Program-made: the position numbers and the translations under genes
Assembly (NCBI GenBank): GCA_947626425.1
Contig: CANQRX010000056.1
Location: 1-9,005, forward strand
DNA from: an uncultured Bacilli bacterium
GTDB lineage: Bacteria > Bacillota_I > Bacilli_A > RF39 > UBA660
Reading direction: 5' to 3'
Length of the DNA: 9,005 nt
Shown here: positions 1 to 5,726 of the stretch, one piece after another
How positions within the stretch are numbered: the first letter of the stretch is position 1
How the letters are laid out: each line of letters begins with the position of its first letter
Notes under the pieces: model-generated
Database searches by the model: none
What the model was told of the DNA's origin: nothing
What the model saw: only the letters and a program-made list of their open reading frames with translations

Positions 1-146
1 TTAAATATTCTAAAAAATATGCAGCACATGATGAAAAAAATATCGCAAAAGTAGGAGATACAGTAAGAATTAGAGCAACTCGTCCATTATCAAAAACAAA
101 ACGTTATGAATTGGTAGACGTTCTAATCGAAGCTGTAATTCTATAG
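1..146 (+). CDS. rpsQ: 30S ribosomal protein S17, C-terminal part (5' end outside window)
   Basis: The reading frame is open from base 3 to a TAG at 144-146 and encodes the last 47 residues of S17, a primary 16S rRNA-binding protein of the small subunit. The segment KVGDTVRIRATRPLSKTKRY followed by a V-D-V-L-I-E-A-V-I-L ending is the conserved C-terminal half of the bacterial S17 OB fold (usual full length about 85 residues). The start lies upstream, so the S10 part of the superoperon continues beyond the left edge. The TAG stop is embedded in the ribosome-binding site of rplN (TAGGAGG, 144-150), so termination here and initiation of L14 are physically adjacent. Identity is certain; only the N-terminus is unseen. 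Confidence 0.97.
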   Translation, partial: KYSKKYAAHDEKNIAKVGDTVRIRATRPLSKTKRYELVDVLIEAVIL

Positions 147-159
147 GAGGTGGAAGTCT

Positions 160-528
160 ATGGTAATGCAAGAATCAAGACTTAAAGTTGCAGATAACTC
201 TGGAGCTAGAGAAGTGTTAGTTATTCATTGCTTAGGTGGTAGTAAAAGAAAAACGGCCAACATTGGCGATGAAGTTATTTGTACAGTAAAAAAAGCTATT
301 CCTAATGGAAATATTAAAGCTGGAAAAGTTGTTAAAGCGGTTATCGTAAGAACCGTTGATGGCATTAGAAGACCAGATGGTAGTTATATTAAATTTGAAG
401 ATAATGCTTGTGTTATTGTCAAAGATGATAAATCACCAGTTGGAACTCGCGTGCTAGGACCAGTTGCTAGAGAATTAAGAGAACGTGATTACATGAAAAT
501 TGTTTCTTTAGCACCTGAGGTATTATAA
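160..528 (+). CDS. rplN: 50S ribosomal protein L14
   Basis: This is a full-length L14 of 122 residues, the normal length of the family. L14 binds 23S rRNA and forms part of the subunit interface (bridge with 16S rRNA). The N-terminus reads M-V-M-Q-E-S-R-L-K-V-A-D-N-S-G-A-R-E, the usual L14 opening. The family signature spans residues 60-86 (A-V-I-V-R-T, G-I-R-R-P-D-G-S, F-E-D-N-A), and the protein ends V-S-L-A-P-E-V-L as expected. The start ATG lies 9 nt after AGGAGG (145-150). The gene is separated from rpsQ by 13 nt and from rplX by 11 nt. Nothing is unusual in the protein. Confidence 0.99.
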   Translation: MVMQESRLKVADNSGAREVLVIHCLGGSKRKTANIGDEVICTVKKAIPNGNIKAGKVVKAVIVRTVDGIRRPDGSYIKFEDNACVIVKDDKSPVGTRVLGPVARELRERDYMKIVSLAPEVL

Positions 529-539
529 GGAGGTTTAAG

Positions 540-779
540 ATGAAAGTTAAGAAAAACGATAACGTTTTAATACTTGCTGGTAAAGACAAAGGTAAAACTG
601 GTCGAGTAATTAAAACTTTAAAAAAACAAGATCGTGTTATTGTCGAAGGCATCAATATTGTTAAAAAACATGTTAAACCAAACCAAAATAATGAAAATGG
701 AGGAATATTTGATATTGAAGCTCCAATTCATGTATCAAACGTTAAAGTAATTGATACAAAGAAAGAAAAGAAAGATTAA
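540..779 (+). CDS. rplX: 50S ribosomal protein L24, short at the C-terminus
   Basis: L24 is an assembly-initiator protein that binds the 5' domain of 23S rRNA. The N-terminal KOW-type beta barrel is clear: V-K-K-N-D-N-V at 3-9, G-K-D-K-G-K-T-G at 14-21, then D-R-V-I-V-E-G at 31-37, K-K-H at 42-44 and A-P-I-H-V-S-N-V at 61-68. The protein then stops after 79 residues with a charged tail (K-K-E-K-K-D), whereas family members such as the Bacillus protein have about 103. The missing part is the final strand region that usually carries a G-Y-K-V-E-D-G-K-K-V-R-type motif. rplE begins 10 nt later, so the missing segment is not present in another frame and a simple frameshift is unlikely. AAGGAGG (527-533) overlaps the rplN stop and gives 6-nt spacing. 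Confidence 0.96.
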   Translation: MKVKKNDNVLILAGKDKGKTGRVIKTLKKQDRVIVEGINIVKKHVKPNQNNENGGIFDIEAPIHVSNVKVIDTKKEKKD

Positions 780-784
780 GGTGG
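778..784 (+). promoter_or_regulatory. Ribosome-binding site deciding the rplE start
   Basis: AAGGTGG, overlapping the rplX TAA, sits 5 nt before the ATG at 790. A TTG at 751 would extend the frame by 13 residues into rplX, but it has no comparable site, and the extra residues have no match in the L5 family. Confidence 0.85.
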
Positions 785-789
785 GAAGT

Positions 790-1329
790 ATGAGTACATA
801 TAAAGAATTATATAATAAGGAAATTATTCCTGCATTAATGAAAGAATTTAATTATAAAACAGTAATGCAAGTTCCTAAACTTGAAAAAATTGTTGTCAAT
901 ATTGGGGTTGGTGAAGGTCACTCTGATGAAAAATATATTGAAGCAGCCCTTCATGATTTAGAAGCTATTACTGGTCAAAAAGCGGTTATTACCAAAGCAC
1001 GTAAGTCAATCGCAGGGTTTAAAATTAGAGAAGGACAAAGCATTGGTGTAAAAACAACTTTACGTGGTGAAAAAATGTATATTTTTATGGAAAAATTAAT
1101 CCGCGTTGCTCTTCCACGGGTTCGTGATTTTCGAGGAGTTAATAAAAATGCTTTCGATGGTCATGGTAACTATACCCTAGGAATTAAGGAACAATTAATT
1201 TTCCCAGAAATTGAATACGATAACGTATTAAAAATTCGTGGTATGGACATTGTTTTTGTAACAACGGCCCAGACAAATGAAGAAGCTAAGGCATTACTTG
1301 CAAAATTTAATATGCCTTTTAAAAATTAG
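790..1329 (+). CDS. rplE: 50S ribosomal protein L5
   Basis: L5 binds 5S rRNA together with L18, forms the central protuberance and contacts P-site tRNA. From the ATG at 790 the protein has 179 residues, the same as the Bacillus family member, and begins M-S-T-Y-K-E-L-Y-N-K-E-I-I-P-A-L-M like other L5 N-termini. The frame is open further upstream to a TTG at 751, but that start overlaps rplX and lacks a good ribosome-binding site, so I reject it. Conserved blocks are K-I-V-V-N-I-G-V-G-E-G (33-43), T-K-A-R-K-S-I-A-G-F-K-I-R-E-G (68-82), L-P-R-V-R-D-F-R-G (109-117) and G-I-K-E-Q-L-I-F-P-E-I (131-141). The C-terminus N-M-P-F-K-N is typical. The TAG stop merges with the rpsZ ribosome-binding site. 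Confidence 0.98.
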   Translation: MSTYKELYNKEIIPALMKEFNYKTVMQVPKLEKIVVNIGVGEGHSDEKYIEAALHDLEAITGQKAVITKARKSIAGFKIREGQSIGVKTTLRGEKMYIFMEKLIRVALPRVRDFRGVNKNAFDGHGNYTLGIKEQLIFPEIEYDNVLKIRGMDIVFVTTAQTNEEAKALLAKFNMPFKN

Positions 1330-1338
1330 GAGGATGTT

Positions 1339-1524
1339 ATGGCAAGAACTAGTTTAAAAGTTAAAAATTCTCGCACCCCAAAGTTTAGCACTCGTGCTTA
1401 TACTCGTTGCGAAAGATGTGGAAGACCTCATGGTGTTCTAAGAAAATATCATTTATGTCGTATTTGCTTTAGAGAATTAGCTAATAAAGGTGAAATTCCT
1501 GGAGTAAAGAAAGCTAGTTGGTAA
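1339..1524 (+). CDS. rpsZ: 30S ribosomal protein S14, type Z (zinc-binding)
   Basis: This is the short, 61-residue form of S14, located in the head of the small subunit. It keeps the zinc ribbon: C24-x2-C27 and C40-x2-C43, within C-E-R-C-G-R-P and C-R-I-C-F-R-E-L-A. That makes it the C+ (zinc-dependent) paralogue typical of Gram-positive bacteria rather than the longer, zinc-free form of about 89-100 residues. The ending I-P-G-V-K-K-A-S-W is the standard C-terminus. AGGAGG (1328-1333) overlaps the rplE TAG stop and lies 5 nt before the ATG. The position between rplE and rpsH is the canonical one. Some annotations use the symbol rpsN for this gene. Confidence 0.99.
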   Translation: MARTSLKVKNSRTPKFSTRAYTRCERCGRPHGVLRKYHLCRICFRELANKGEIPGVKKASW

Positions 1525-1536
1525 GGAGGGATATCG

Positions 1537-1932
1537 ATGGTACAAGATAAAATAGCTGATATGTTAACAAGAATTAGAAATGCTAATCAATTACATTATC
1601 CAACAGTTAAAGTTATTGGTACAAAAATGACTTTAGAAATAGCTAAAATTTTAAAAAATGAAGGTTATATAAGTGATTATAAATATGAAAGTAGTAATCA
1701 TGGTGATTCTTTAACCTTAAATTTAAAATACGGCGAGAAAAAAGAACGGGTAATTACAGGTTTAAAAAGAATTAGTAAATCTGGATTACGTGTCTATGCT
1801 AAGTGTGAAGAAATTCCTCGTGTATTAAATGGCTTAGGAATTGCAATAATCTCTACTTCTAAAGGTTTAATGACTGATAAAGAAGCTAGAGCTCAAAAGT
1901 TAGGAGGCGAAGTACTTGCCTATATTTGGTAA
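1537..1932 (+). CDS. rpsH: 30S ribosomal protein S8
   Basis: S8 is a primary binder of the central domain of 16S rRNA. The length, 131 residues, is normal. Visible landmarks are D-K-I-A-D-M-L-T-R-I-R-N-A-N at 4-17, E-R-V-I-T-G-L-K-R-I-S-K at 70-81, G-L-R-V-Y-A-K at 83-89, and the C-terminal signature V-L-N-G-L-G-I-A-I-I-S-T-S-K-G with M-T-D-K-E-A-R (97-118), ending G-E-V-L-A-Y-I-W. AAGGAGG (1523-1529) overlaps the rpsZ stop with 7-nt spacing. In enterobacteria S8 represses its operon by binding the rplX-rplE mRNA junction; I see no recognisable copy of that site here and do not infer the same control. Confidence 0.99.
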   Translation: MVQDKIADMLTRIRNANQLHYPTVKVIGTKMTLEIAKILKNEGYISDYKYESSNHGDSLTLNLKYGEKKERVITGLKRISKSGLRVYAKCEEIPRVLNGLGIAIISTSKGLMTDKEARAQKLGGEVLAYIW

Positions 1933-1940
1933 GGTAGATT

Positions 1941-2480
1941 ATGAGTAGAATTGGCAATCGTAAATTACAAATCCCAACTGGAGTAGAAGTAAATTTAAAT
2001 AATAATGTTTTAACTACTAAAGGCGCTAAAGGTTCATTAGATTTAACTATTGATCCTTTAGTTGAAGTAGCTATAAAAGATGGATTTATCGAAACTTTAC
2101 AAAAAGATAAATCCGCAAGAAGTAACGTTGTTGTTGGTACAATGAATTCATTAATTAAAAATAACTTAGATGGTGTTAGTACTGGCTATAAAGCTGATTT
2201 AGAAATCGTGGGTGTTGGATATCGTTTCAATGTTCAAGGTAATAAAATCGTGATTAATGCTGGTTATTCTAATCCTGTAGAAGTTATTGTACCTGATGGT
2301 TTAACTGTTACTTTAACAAGTAATACCGAAATTTCAATTAATGGTATTGATAAACAAAAAGTAAACCAATTTGCGGCAGAAGTTCGGGATATCAGAAGAC
2401 CAGAACCATATAAAGGTAAAGGTATCAGATATAAAGGTGAACATATTCGTCACAAAGAAGGTAAAAAGGCTGCTAAATAA
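1941..2480 (+). CDS. rplF: 50S ribosomal protein L6
   Basis: L6 sits near the sarcin-ricin loop and the base of the L7/L12 stalk. The protein has 179 residues, matching the family, with the two repeated alpha/beta domains: the N-terminal one starts M-S-R-I-G-N-R-K-L-Q-I-P and the C-terminal one carries G-V-G-Y-R-F at 91-96. The L6 signature P-E-P-Y-K-G-K-G-I-R-Y occupies 154-164, followed by a basic tail. The ribosome-binding site is one of the weaker ones in the operon: AAGGTAG (1931-1937 region) fused to the rpsH TAA and only a few bases from the ATG, so coupling to rpsH translation may matter. The gap to rpsH is 8 nt. Confidence 0.99.
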   Translation: MSRIGNRKLQIPTGVEVNLNNNVLTTKGAKGSLDLTIDPLVEVAIKDGFIETLQKDKSARSNVVVGTMNSLIKNNLDGVSTGYKADLEIVGVGYRFNVQGNKIVINAGYSNPVEVIVPDGLTVTLTSNTEISINGIDKQKVNQFAAEVRDIRRPEPYKGKGIRYKGEHIRHKEGKKAAK

Positions 2481-2482
2481 GT

Positions 2483-2486
2483 GAGG
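2483..2486 (+). promoter_or_regulatory. Ribosome-binding site deciding the rplR start
   Basis: GAGG ends 8 nt before the ATG at 2495 but only 2 nt before the in-frame ATG at 2489. The spacing is workable only for the second ATG, which is therefore chosen as the L18 start. Confidence 0.75.
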
Positions 2487-2494
2487 TAATGAGA

Positions 2495-2848
2495 ATGATA
2501 AAAAAAGAATCTAGTAACATCGCGCGTCAAAGACGCCATAGAAGAGTTAGAAAAAATATAAGTGGAACAGAAAATCGTCCAAGACTTTGTGTTTTCCGTT
2601 CTAATAAAGAAATTTATGCTCAAGTTATTGACGATGAAAAACAAATCACTTTAGCTAGCTCTTCATCAAAAATTTTAAAAGTTAATGGTGGTAATATCGA
2701 AGGGGCTAAAAAAGTTGGTCAAGATATTGCTGAAAAATGTAAAAAATTAAAAATTAAAACAGTTGTTTTTGATAGAGGTGGTTATCTTTATCATGGACGT
2801 GTAGAAGCTTTAGCCGATGCTGCACGTGAAAGTGGCTTAGAGTTTTAG
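2495..2848 (+). CDS. rplR: 50S ribosomal protein L18
   Basis: L18 binds 5S rRNA with L5 in the central protuberance. Two in-frame ATGs lie two codons apart (2489 and 2495). I choose 2495, giving 117 residues, because GAGG at 2483-2486 is well spaced for it and because the resulting M-I-K-K-E-S-S-N-I-A-R matches the family opening (M-I-T-K-x-S-K-N in Bacillus). The basic N-terminal tail (R-Q-R-R-H-R-R-V-R-K) is the disordered 5S-binding region. R-P-R-L-C-V-F-R-S-N-K-E-I-Y-A-Q (28-43) and the C-terminal V-V-F-D-R-G-G-Y-L-Y-H-G-R-V-E-A-L-A-D-A-A-R (90-111) are diagnostic. The TAG stop is part of the rpsE ribosome-binding site. Confidence 0.97.
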   Translation: MIKKESSNIARQRRHRRVRKNISGTENRPRLCVFRSNKEIYAQVIDDEKQITLASSSSKILKVNGGNIEGAKKVGQDIAEKCKKLKIKTVVFDRGGYLYHGRVEALADAARESGLEF

Positions 2849-2859
2849 GAGGAATTTAT

Positions 2860-3366
2860 ATGGCAAGAAGAGAAAATGTTGATCCAAAGAAAAAATTATT
2901 GGAAGAAAAAGTTATTGATCTTAGCCGAGTTACCAAAGTAACTAAAGGTGGAAGACATTTTCGGTTTTCAGCTACAGTTGTTGTTGGGAATCGAAAAGGA
3001 TTAGTTGGAATTGGAACTAGCAAAGCAAATGAAGTTAATGATGCAATTGCAAAAGCTAGTAAGGCTGCCAATAAAAACGTTATTCGTGTAGCTATTGAAG
3101 ACAATAGAACTATTCCTCATGAAGCAACTGGAAAAGTCGGACGGGCAGTTGTTATGATTAAACCAGCTCGTCGTGGTACTGGAGTAATCGCTGGTGGTGC
3201 AGCCAGAGCGGTTTTAGAACTTGCAGGAATTAAGGATATTGTTTCTAAAAGTTTAGGTAGCAATACAAAAGTTAATGTTGCCAAAGCTACTTTAGGAGCA
3301 TTAAAATCTGTTCGTACTCCAGCTAAAATTGCTGCTTTACGTGGTAAGAAAGTGGAGGAATTATAA
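2860..3366 (+). CDS. rpsE: 30S ribosomal protein S5
   Basis: S5 contributes to decoding accuracy and to the mRNA entry channel helicase with S3 and S4. The 168-residue protein has the N-terminal double-stranded-RNA-binding fold (about 15-80), including V-T-K-G-G-R-H-F-R-F-S-A-T-V-V-V-G-N at 27-44, and the C-terminal domain with I-P-H-E (85-88), the R-R-G-T-G-V-I-A-G-G-A-A-R-A-V-L-E stretch (104-120) and the ending A-L-R-G-K-K-V-E-E-L. AGGAGG (2847-2852) overlaps the rplR TAG with 7-nt spacing. The TAA stop shares its last A with the rplO ATG (TAATG), so rpmD, normally between the two, has no room. The last codons of rpsE contain the rplO ribosome-binding site. Confidence 0.99.
   Translation: MARRENVDPKKKLLEEKVIDLSRVTKVTKGGRHFRFSATVVVGNRKGLVGIGTSKANEVNDAIAKASKAANKNVIRVAIEDNRTIPHEATGKVGRAVVMIKPARRGTGVIAGGAARAVLELAGIKDIVSKSLGSNTKVNVAKATLGALKSVRTPAKIAALRGKKVEEL
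3354..3358 (+). promoter_or_regulatory. Ribosome-binding site of rplO inside rpsE
   Basis: GGAGG inside the final codons of rpsE lies 7 nt before the rplO ATG at 3366. It supports direct rpsE-rplO coupling with no gene between them. Confidence 0.85.
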
Positions 3367-3809
3367 TGAGATTAGAAAGTTTACCAAAAACAAAAGAATT
3401 AAAAAGTCGAAAAAGGGTTGGACATGGACCTGGATCAGGAATGGGCAAAACTTCTACTCATGGTGAAAAAGGCCAAAAAGCAAGAAGTGGTGTATCAATT
3501 TCTGCTTGGTTCCAAGGTGGACAATCTCCTTTATACCGTCGCCTACCTAAAAGAGGATTTAACAATAAACGTTTTGAAACTAAATATGCAACAATTAATT
3601 TAAGCGATTTAGAAAAATTCTTTAATGATGGTGATGTTGTAAGTCCCGAAATTTTAAAAAGTCGGGGAATAATTAAAAAACAATTAAGTGGTGTTAAAGT
3701 ATTAGCAAATGGAGAATTAAGTAAAAAGTTAACTGTTAAAGCTAACCGATTCTCAAGTGTTGCTGTATCTAAAATAGAAGCAGCAGGTGGAAAAACTGAG
3801 GTGATCTAA
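3366..3809 (+). CDS. rplO: 50S ribosomal protein L15
   Basis: L15 is a late-assembly large-subunit protein with a long glycine-rich extended N-terminus that threads into 23S rRNA. That arm is seen as R-V-G-H-G-P-G-S-G-M-G-K-T-S at 17-30 followed by G-E-K-G-Q-K-A-R-S-G at 33-42 and F-Q-G-G-Q-S-P-L-Y-R-R-L-P-K-R-G-F at 49-65. The globular C-terminal domain ends S-K-I-E-A-A-G-G-K-T-E-V-I. Length is 147 residues, normal. The start ATG overlaps the rpsE stop by one base, and secY begins one base after the L15 TAA, with its GAGGTGAT ribosome-binding site (3798-3805) inside the end of rplO. rplO to secY is the conserved order. Confidence 0.99.
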   Translation: MRLESLPKTKELKSRKRVGHGPGSGMGKTSTHGEKGQKARSGVSISAWFQGGQSPLYRRLPKRGFNNKRFETKYATINLSDLEKFFNDGDVVSPEILKSRGIIKKQLSGVKVLANGELSKKLTVKANRFSSVAVSKIEAAGGKTEVI

Positions 3810-3810
3810 G

Positions 3811-5085
3811 ATGGCCTTAAAGTCTTTAAAAATTTTTAGTAAAGACGCCAAAGACTTAAGAAAAAGAATATTATTTACCTTATTAATCTTAGGAATTTAT
3901 TGTCTTGGTACAGGAATAACCATCGTTTGGGCATCACCTTGGTTACAAACTTTATATGGTAATTTAGGTTTTTTAGGAATTTTCAATTTAATGAGTGGTG
4001 GAGGTTTCGAGCAATTTAGTATTTTTGGCTTGGGCGTATCACCATACATCAGTGCATCTATTGTAACGCAGTTGTTACAAATGGATATAATCCCTTATTT
4101 TAAGGAATTAAAAGAACAAGGATATGTTGGAAGACAAAAAATTAATCGAATTACAAGATACTTAGGAATTATTTTAGCCTTTGTTCAATCTTATATGTTA
4201 ACGGTTTTCTTATTAAACGTAAAAGATGTTTCAATGGTTTTAAAAATAACCTTAGTTATGACAGCAGGTACTTCTTTCCTTTTATGGTTAGGTGATAAAA
4301 TAACCGAGAAAGGAATTGGTAATGGTCAAAGCCTTTTAATTATGGCTAGTATTGTCTTAAGTGTACCTCAAGTATTCACGGGTTCTTATCAAGCCTTCAT
4401 TGGGGCGGGAACTCATGAATTATGGGTTGGAATTGTCTTCTTTGTATTCTATATTTTGATGTATTTATTAATTATTGTTGGAGTTGTTTGGATGACTTTA
4501 GCTGAACGAAAAATTCCAATTCAATATGCCAATAAGACTGTAAGTGCTTATGGAGCAAAACAAAGCTATTTACCATTAAAGATTAATTATGCGGGAGTAA
4601 TGCCTGTTATCTTTGCTTCCATGCTTTTAACAATTCCCTCAATAATTGTTAATGTAATTGGCAATGAAAATGCTATTAATTTTGTAAATAATTATATTTT
4701 GTATACATCTGTTTCTGGTTTTATTTTATATATTGGTTTAATTATTTTCTTTAGTTATTTCTATACTTTTATGGCAATGAATCCAGAAGAAATGAGTAAA
4801 GATTTAAACAAAAGTGGAGCTTATATTCCTGGTGTTAGACCGGGCAGTGAAACAACTAAATATATTAGTACCATTGTTGGTCGTTTAACATTGGTTGGTT
4901 CCATTTTTATAGCCGTTTTAGCAGGCTTACCAATTATAATTTCTAATGTAACTGGATTAAGTAGAGATGTTGCGATTGGGGGAACAGGTATCTTAATTGT
5001 CGTCGGTGTTGCTATTGAAACATATAAACAAATTGAAAGTGGATTAATTTCGAGAAAGTATCAACATCGGAGAATAAAACAATGA
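3811..5085 (+). CDS. secY: Protein translocase subunit SecY
   Basis: SecY is the channel-forming subunit of the SecYEG translocon in the cytoplasmic membrane. The 424-residue protein shows ten hydrophobic segments at about 20-40, 70-92, 115-136, 142-161, 172-192, 205-228, 262-284, 298-320, 358-380 and 388-404. The first SecY signature is G-L-G-V-S-P-Y-I-S-A-S-I-V-T-Q-L-L (73-89, plug/TM2); the second is L-W-L-G-D-K-I-T-E-K-G-I-G-N-G-Q-S (159-174). The cytoplasmic loop A-E-R-K-I-P-I-Q-Y-A (231-240) and P-G-V-R-P-G (340-345) are the ribosome and SecA contact loops. The region after TM1 lacks the usual P-V-P pattern (it reads I-T-I-V-W-A-S-P). The TGA stop overlaps the adk ATG as ATGA, implying coupled translation. 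Confidence 0.99.
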   Translation: MALKSLKIFSKDAKDLRKRILFTLLILGIYCLGTGITIVWASPWLQTLYGNLGFLGIFNLMSGGGFEQFSIFGLGVSPYISASIVTQLLQMDIIPYFKELKEQGYVGRQKINRITRYLGIILAFVQSYMLTVFLLNVKDVSMVLKITLVMTAGTSFLLWLGDKITEKGIGNGQSLLIMASIVLSVPQVFTGSYQAFIGAGTHELWVGIVFFVFYILMYLLIIVGVVWMTLAERKIPIQYANKTVSAYGAKQSYLPLKINYAGVMPVIFASMLLTIPSIIVNVIGNENAINFVNNYILYTSVSGFILYIGLIIFFSYFYTFMAMNPEEMSKDLNKSGAYIPGVRPGSETTKYISTIVGRLTLVGSIFIAVLAGLPIIISNVTGLSRDVAIGGTGILIVVGVAIETYKQIESGLISRKYQHRRIKQ

Positions 5086-5726
5086 AAAATGTAATTTTTT
5101 TAGCTCCTCCGGCGGGAGGAAAAGGAACAATGAGTGATTTTCTAGTTAGTAAATATCATTATCAACATTTAGCAACTGGTAATATTTTAAGAGACGCAGC
5201 CCAAGAAGATGAAGATCTAGCGAGACTTATGGCTTCGGGGGCTTTAGTTGATGATGAAACAATGATTAAATTATTAAAAGAAACATTACAAAAAATTACG
5301 AATAATAAACCATTTATTTTAGATGGTTTTCCAAGAACATTGTATCAAGCCCAAGAACTTGATATAATACTGTCGGGCTTAAATAAGGATAATTATGTGG
5401 TAGTTTATATTGACGTCGATGAAGAGACTTTACAAAAACGCGTTTTAGGAAGATTGATTTGTCCCAAATGTCATAAAACTTATAATTGTTTGATAGATGA
5501 ATTTAAGCCAGAACTCGATAATGTTTGCGATGTTTGTGAATCGAAACTTATTCATCGTGATGATGATACAGCTGAAACTCTAGCTAAACGTTATCAAAAT
5601 TATATTAAGAGTACCAAGCCTTTAATTAAATATTATGAAGATAAAGGCCGTTTGAAAGTGATTAGCAATAAAGCAGTAGATCAAACGTTGGCTCTTAGAG
5701 AATTGGTAGGTGTTTTAAGTGATTAG
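5082..5726 (+). CDS. adk: Adenylate kinase with zinc lid and variant Walker A loop
   Basis: Adenylate kinase interconverts ATP + AMP and 2 ADP in the cytosol. At 214 residues it is the long-lid bacterial form. The P-loop reads A-P-P-A-G-G-K-G-T (8-16) instead of the usual G-P-P-G-A-G-K-G-T: the first glycine is alanine, while K14 and T16 are kept. The AMP-site segment is A-T-G-N-I-L-R (31-37), with N34 where most enzymes have Asp. D-G-F-P-R-T (81-86) is intact, with Q89. The lid has C127-x2-C130 and C149-x2-C152, a four-cysteine zinc site, followed by H-R-D-D-D (158-162) and R170. The start overlaps the secY stop by 4 nt; GGAG (5069-5072) inside secY serves as ribosome-binding site. Conserved catalytic positions suggest an active enzyme; the loop change is an oddity, not proof of altered activity. 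Confidence 0.97.
   Translation: MKNVIFLAPPAGGKGTMSDFLVSKYHYQHLATGNILRDAAQEDEDLARLMASGALVDDETMIKLLKETLQKITNNKPFILDGFPRTLYQAQELDIILSGLNKDNYVVVYIDVDEETLQKRVLGRLICPKCHKTYNCLIDEFKPELDNVCDVCESKLIHRDDDTAETLAKRYQNYIKSTKPLIKYYEDKGRLKVISNKAVDQTLALRELVGVLSD
5340..5368 (+). promoter_or_regulatory. Candidate internal sigma-A promoter within adk
   Basis: TTGTAT (5340-5345) and TATAAT (5363-5368) are separated by 17 nt, and TG at 5360-5361 makes an extended -10 (TGATATAAT). The -10 is perfect and the -35 matches consensus at three of six positions. If active it would give extra transcription of map, infA and downstream genes. TATAAT-like strings are common in such A+T-rich coding DNA, so this is tentative. 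Confidence 0.3.
5708..5712 (+). promoter_or_regulatory. Ribosome-binding site deciding the GTG start of map
   Basis: AGGTG lies 6 nt before the GTG at 5719, within the last codons of adk. It supports a GTG start that overlaps the adk stop by 8 nt. Confidence 0.7.

Noticed and set aside
751..789. A TTG-initiated extension of L5 by 13 residues
   Set aside because: It overlaps rplX by 29 nt, has no good ribosome-binding site, and the family N-terminus matches the ATG at 790, which has AAGGTGG at 5-nt spacing.
2489..2494. Upstream ATG as the L18 start
   Set aside because: It lies only 2 nt after GAGG, too close for initiation; the ATG at 2495 has 8-nt spacing and gives the family N-terminus.
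3418..3603. A 61-codon frame on the plus strand within rplO
   Set aside because: It lies entirely inside L15 in another frame, with no ribosome-binding site and no recognisable protein.
4061..4080. Inverted repeat TTGTAAC / GTTACAA with a 6-nt loop in secY
   Set aside because: A 7-bp arm with a small loop is expected several times by chance in 9 kb of this composition, and it encodes the conserved SecY TM2 signature.
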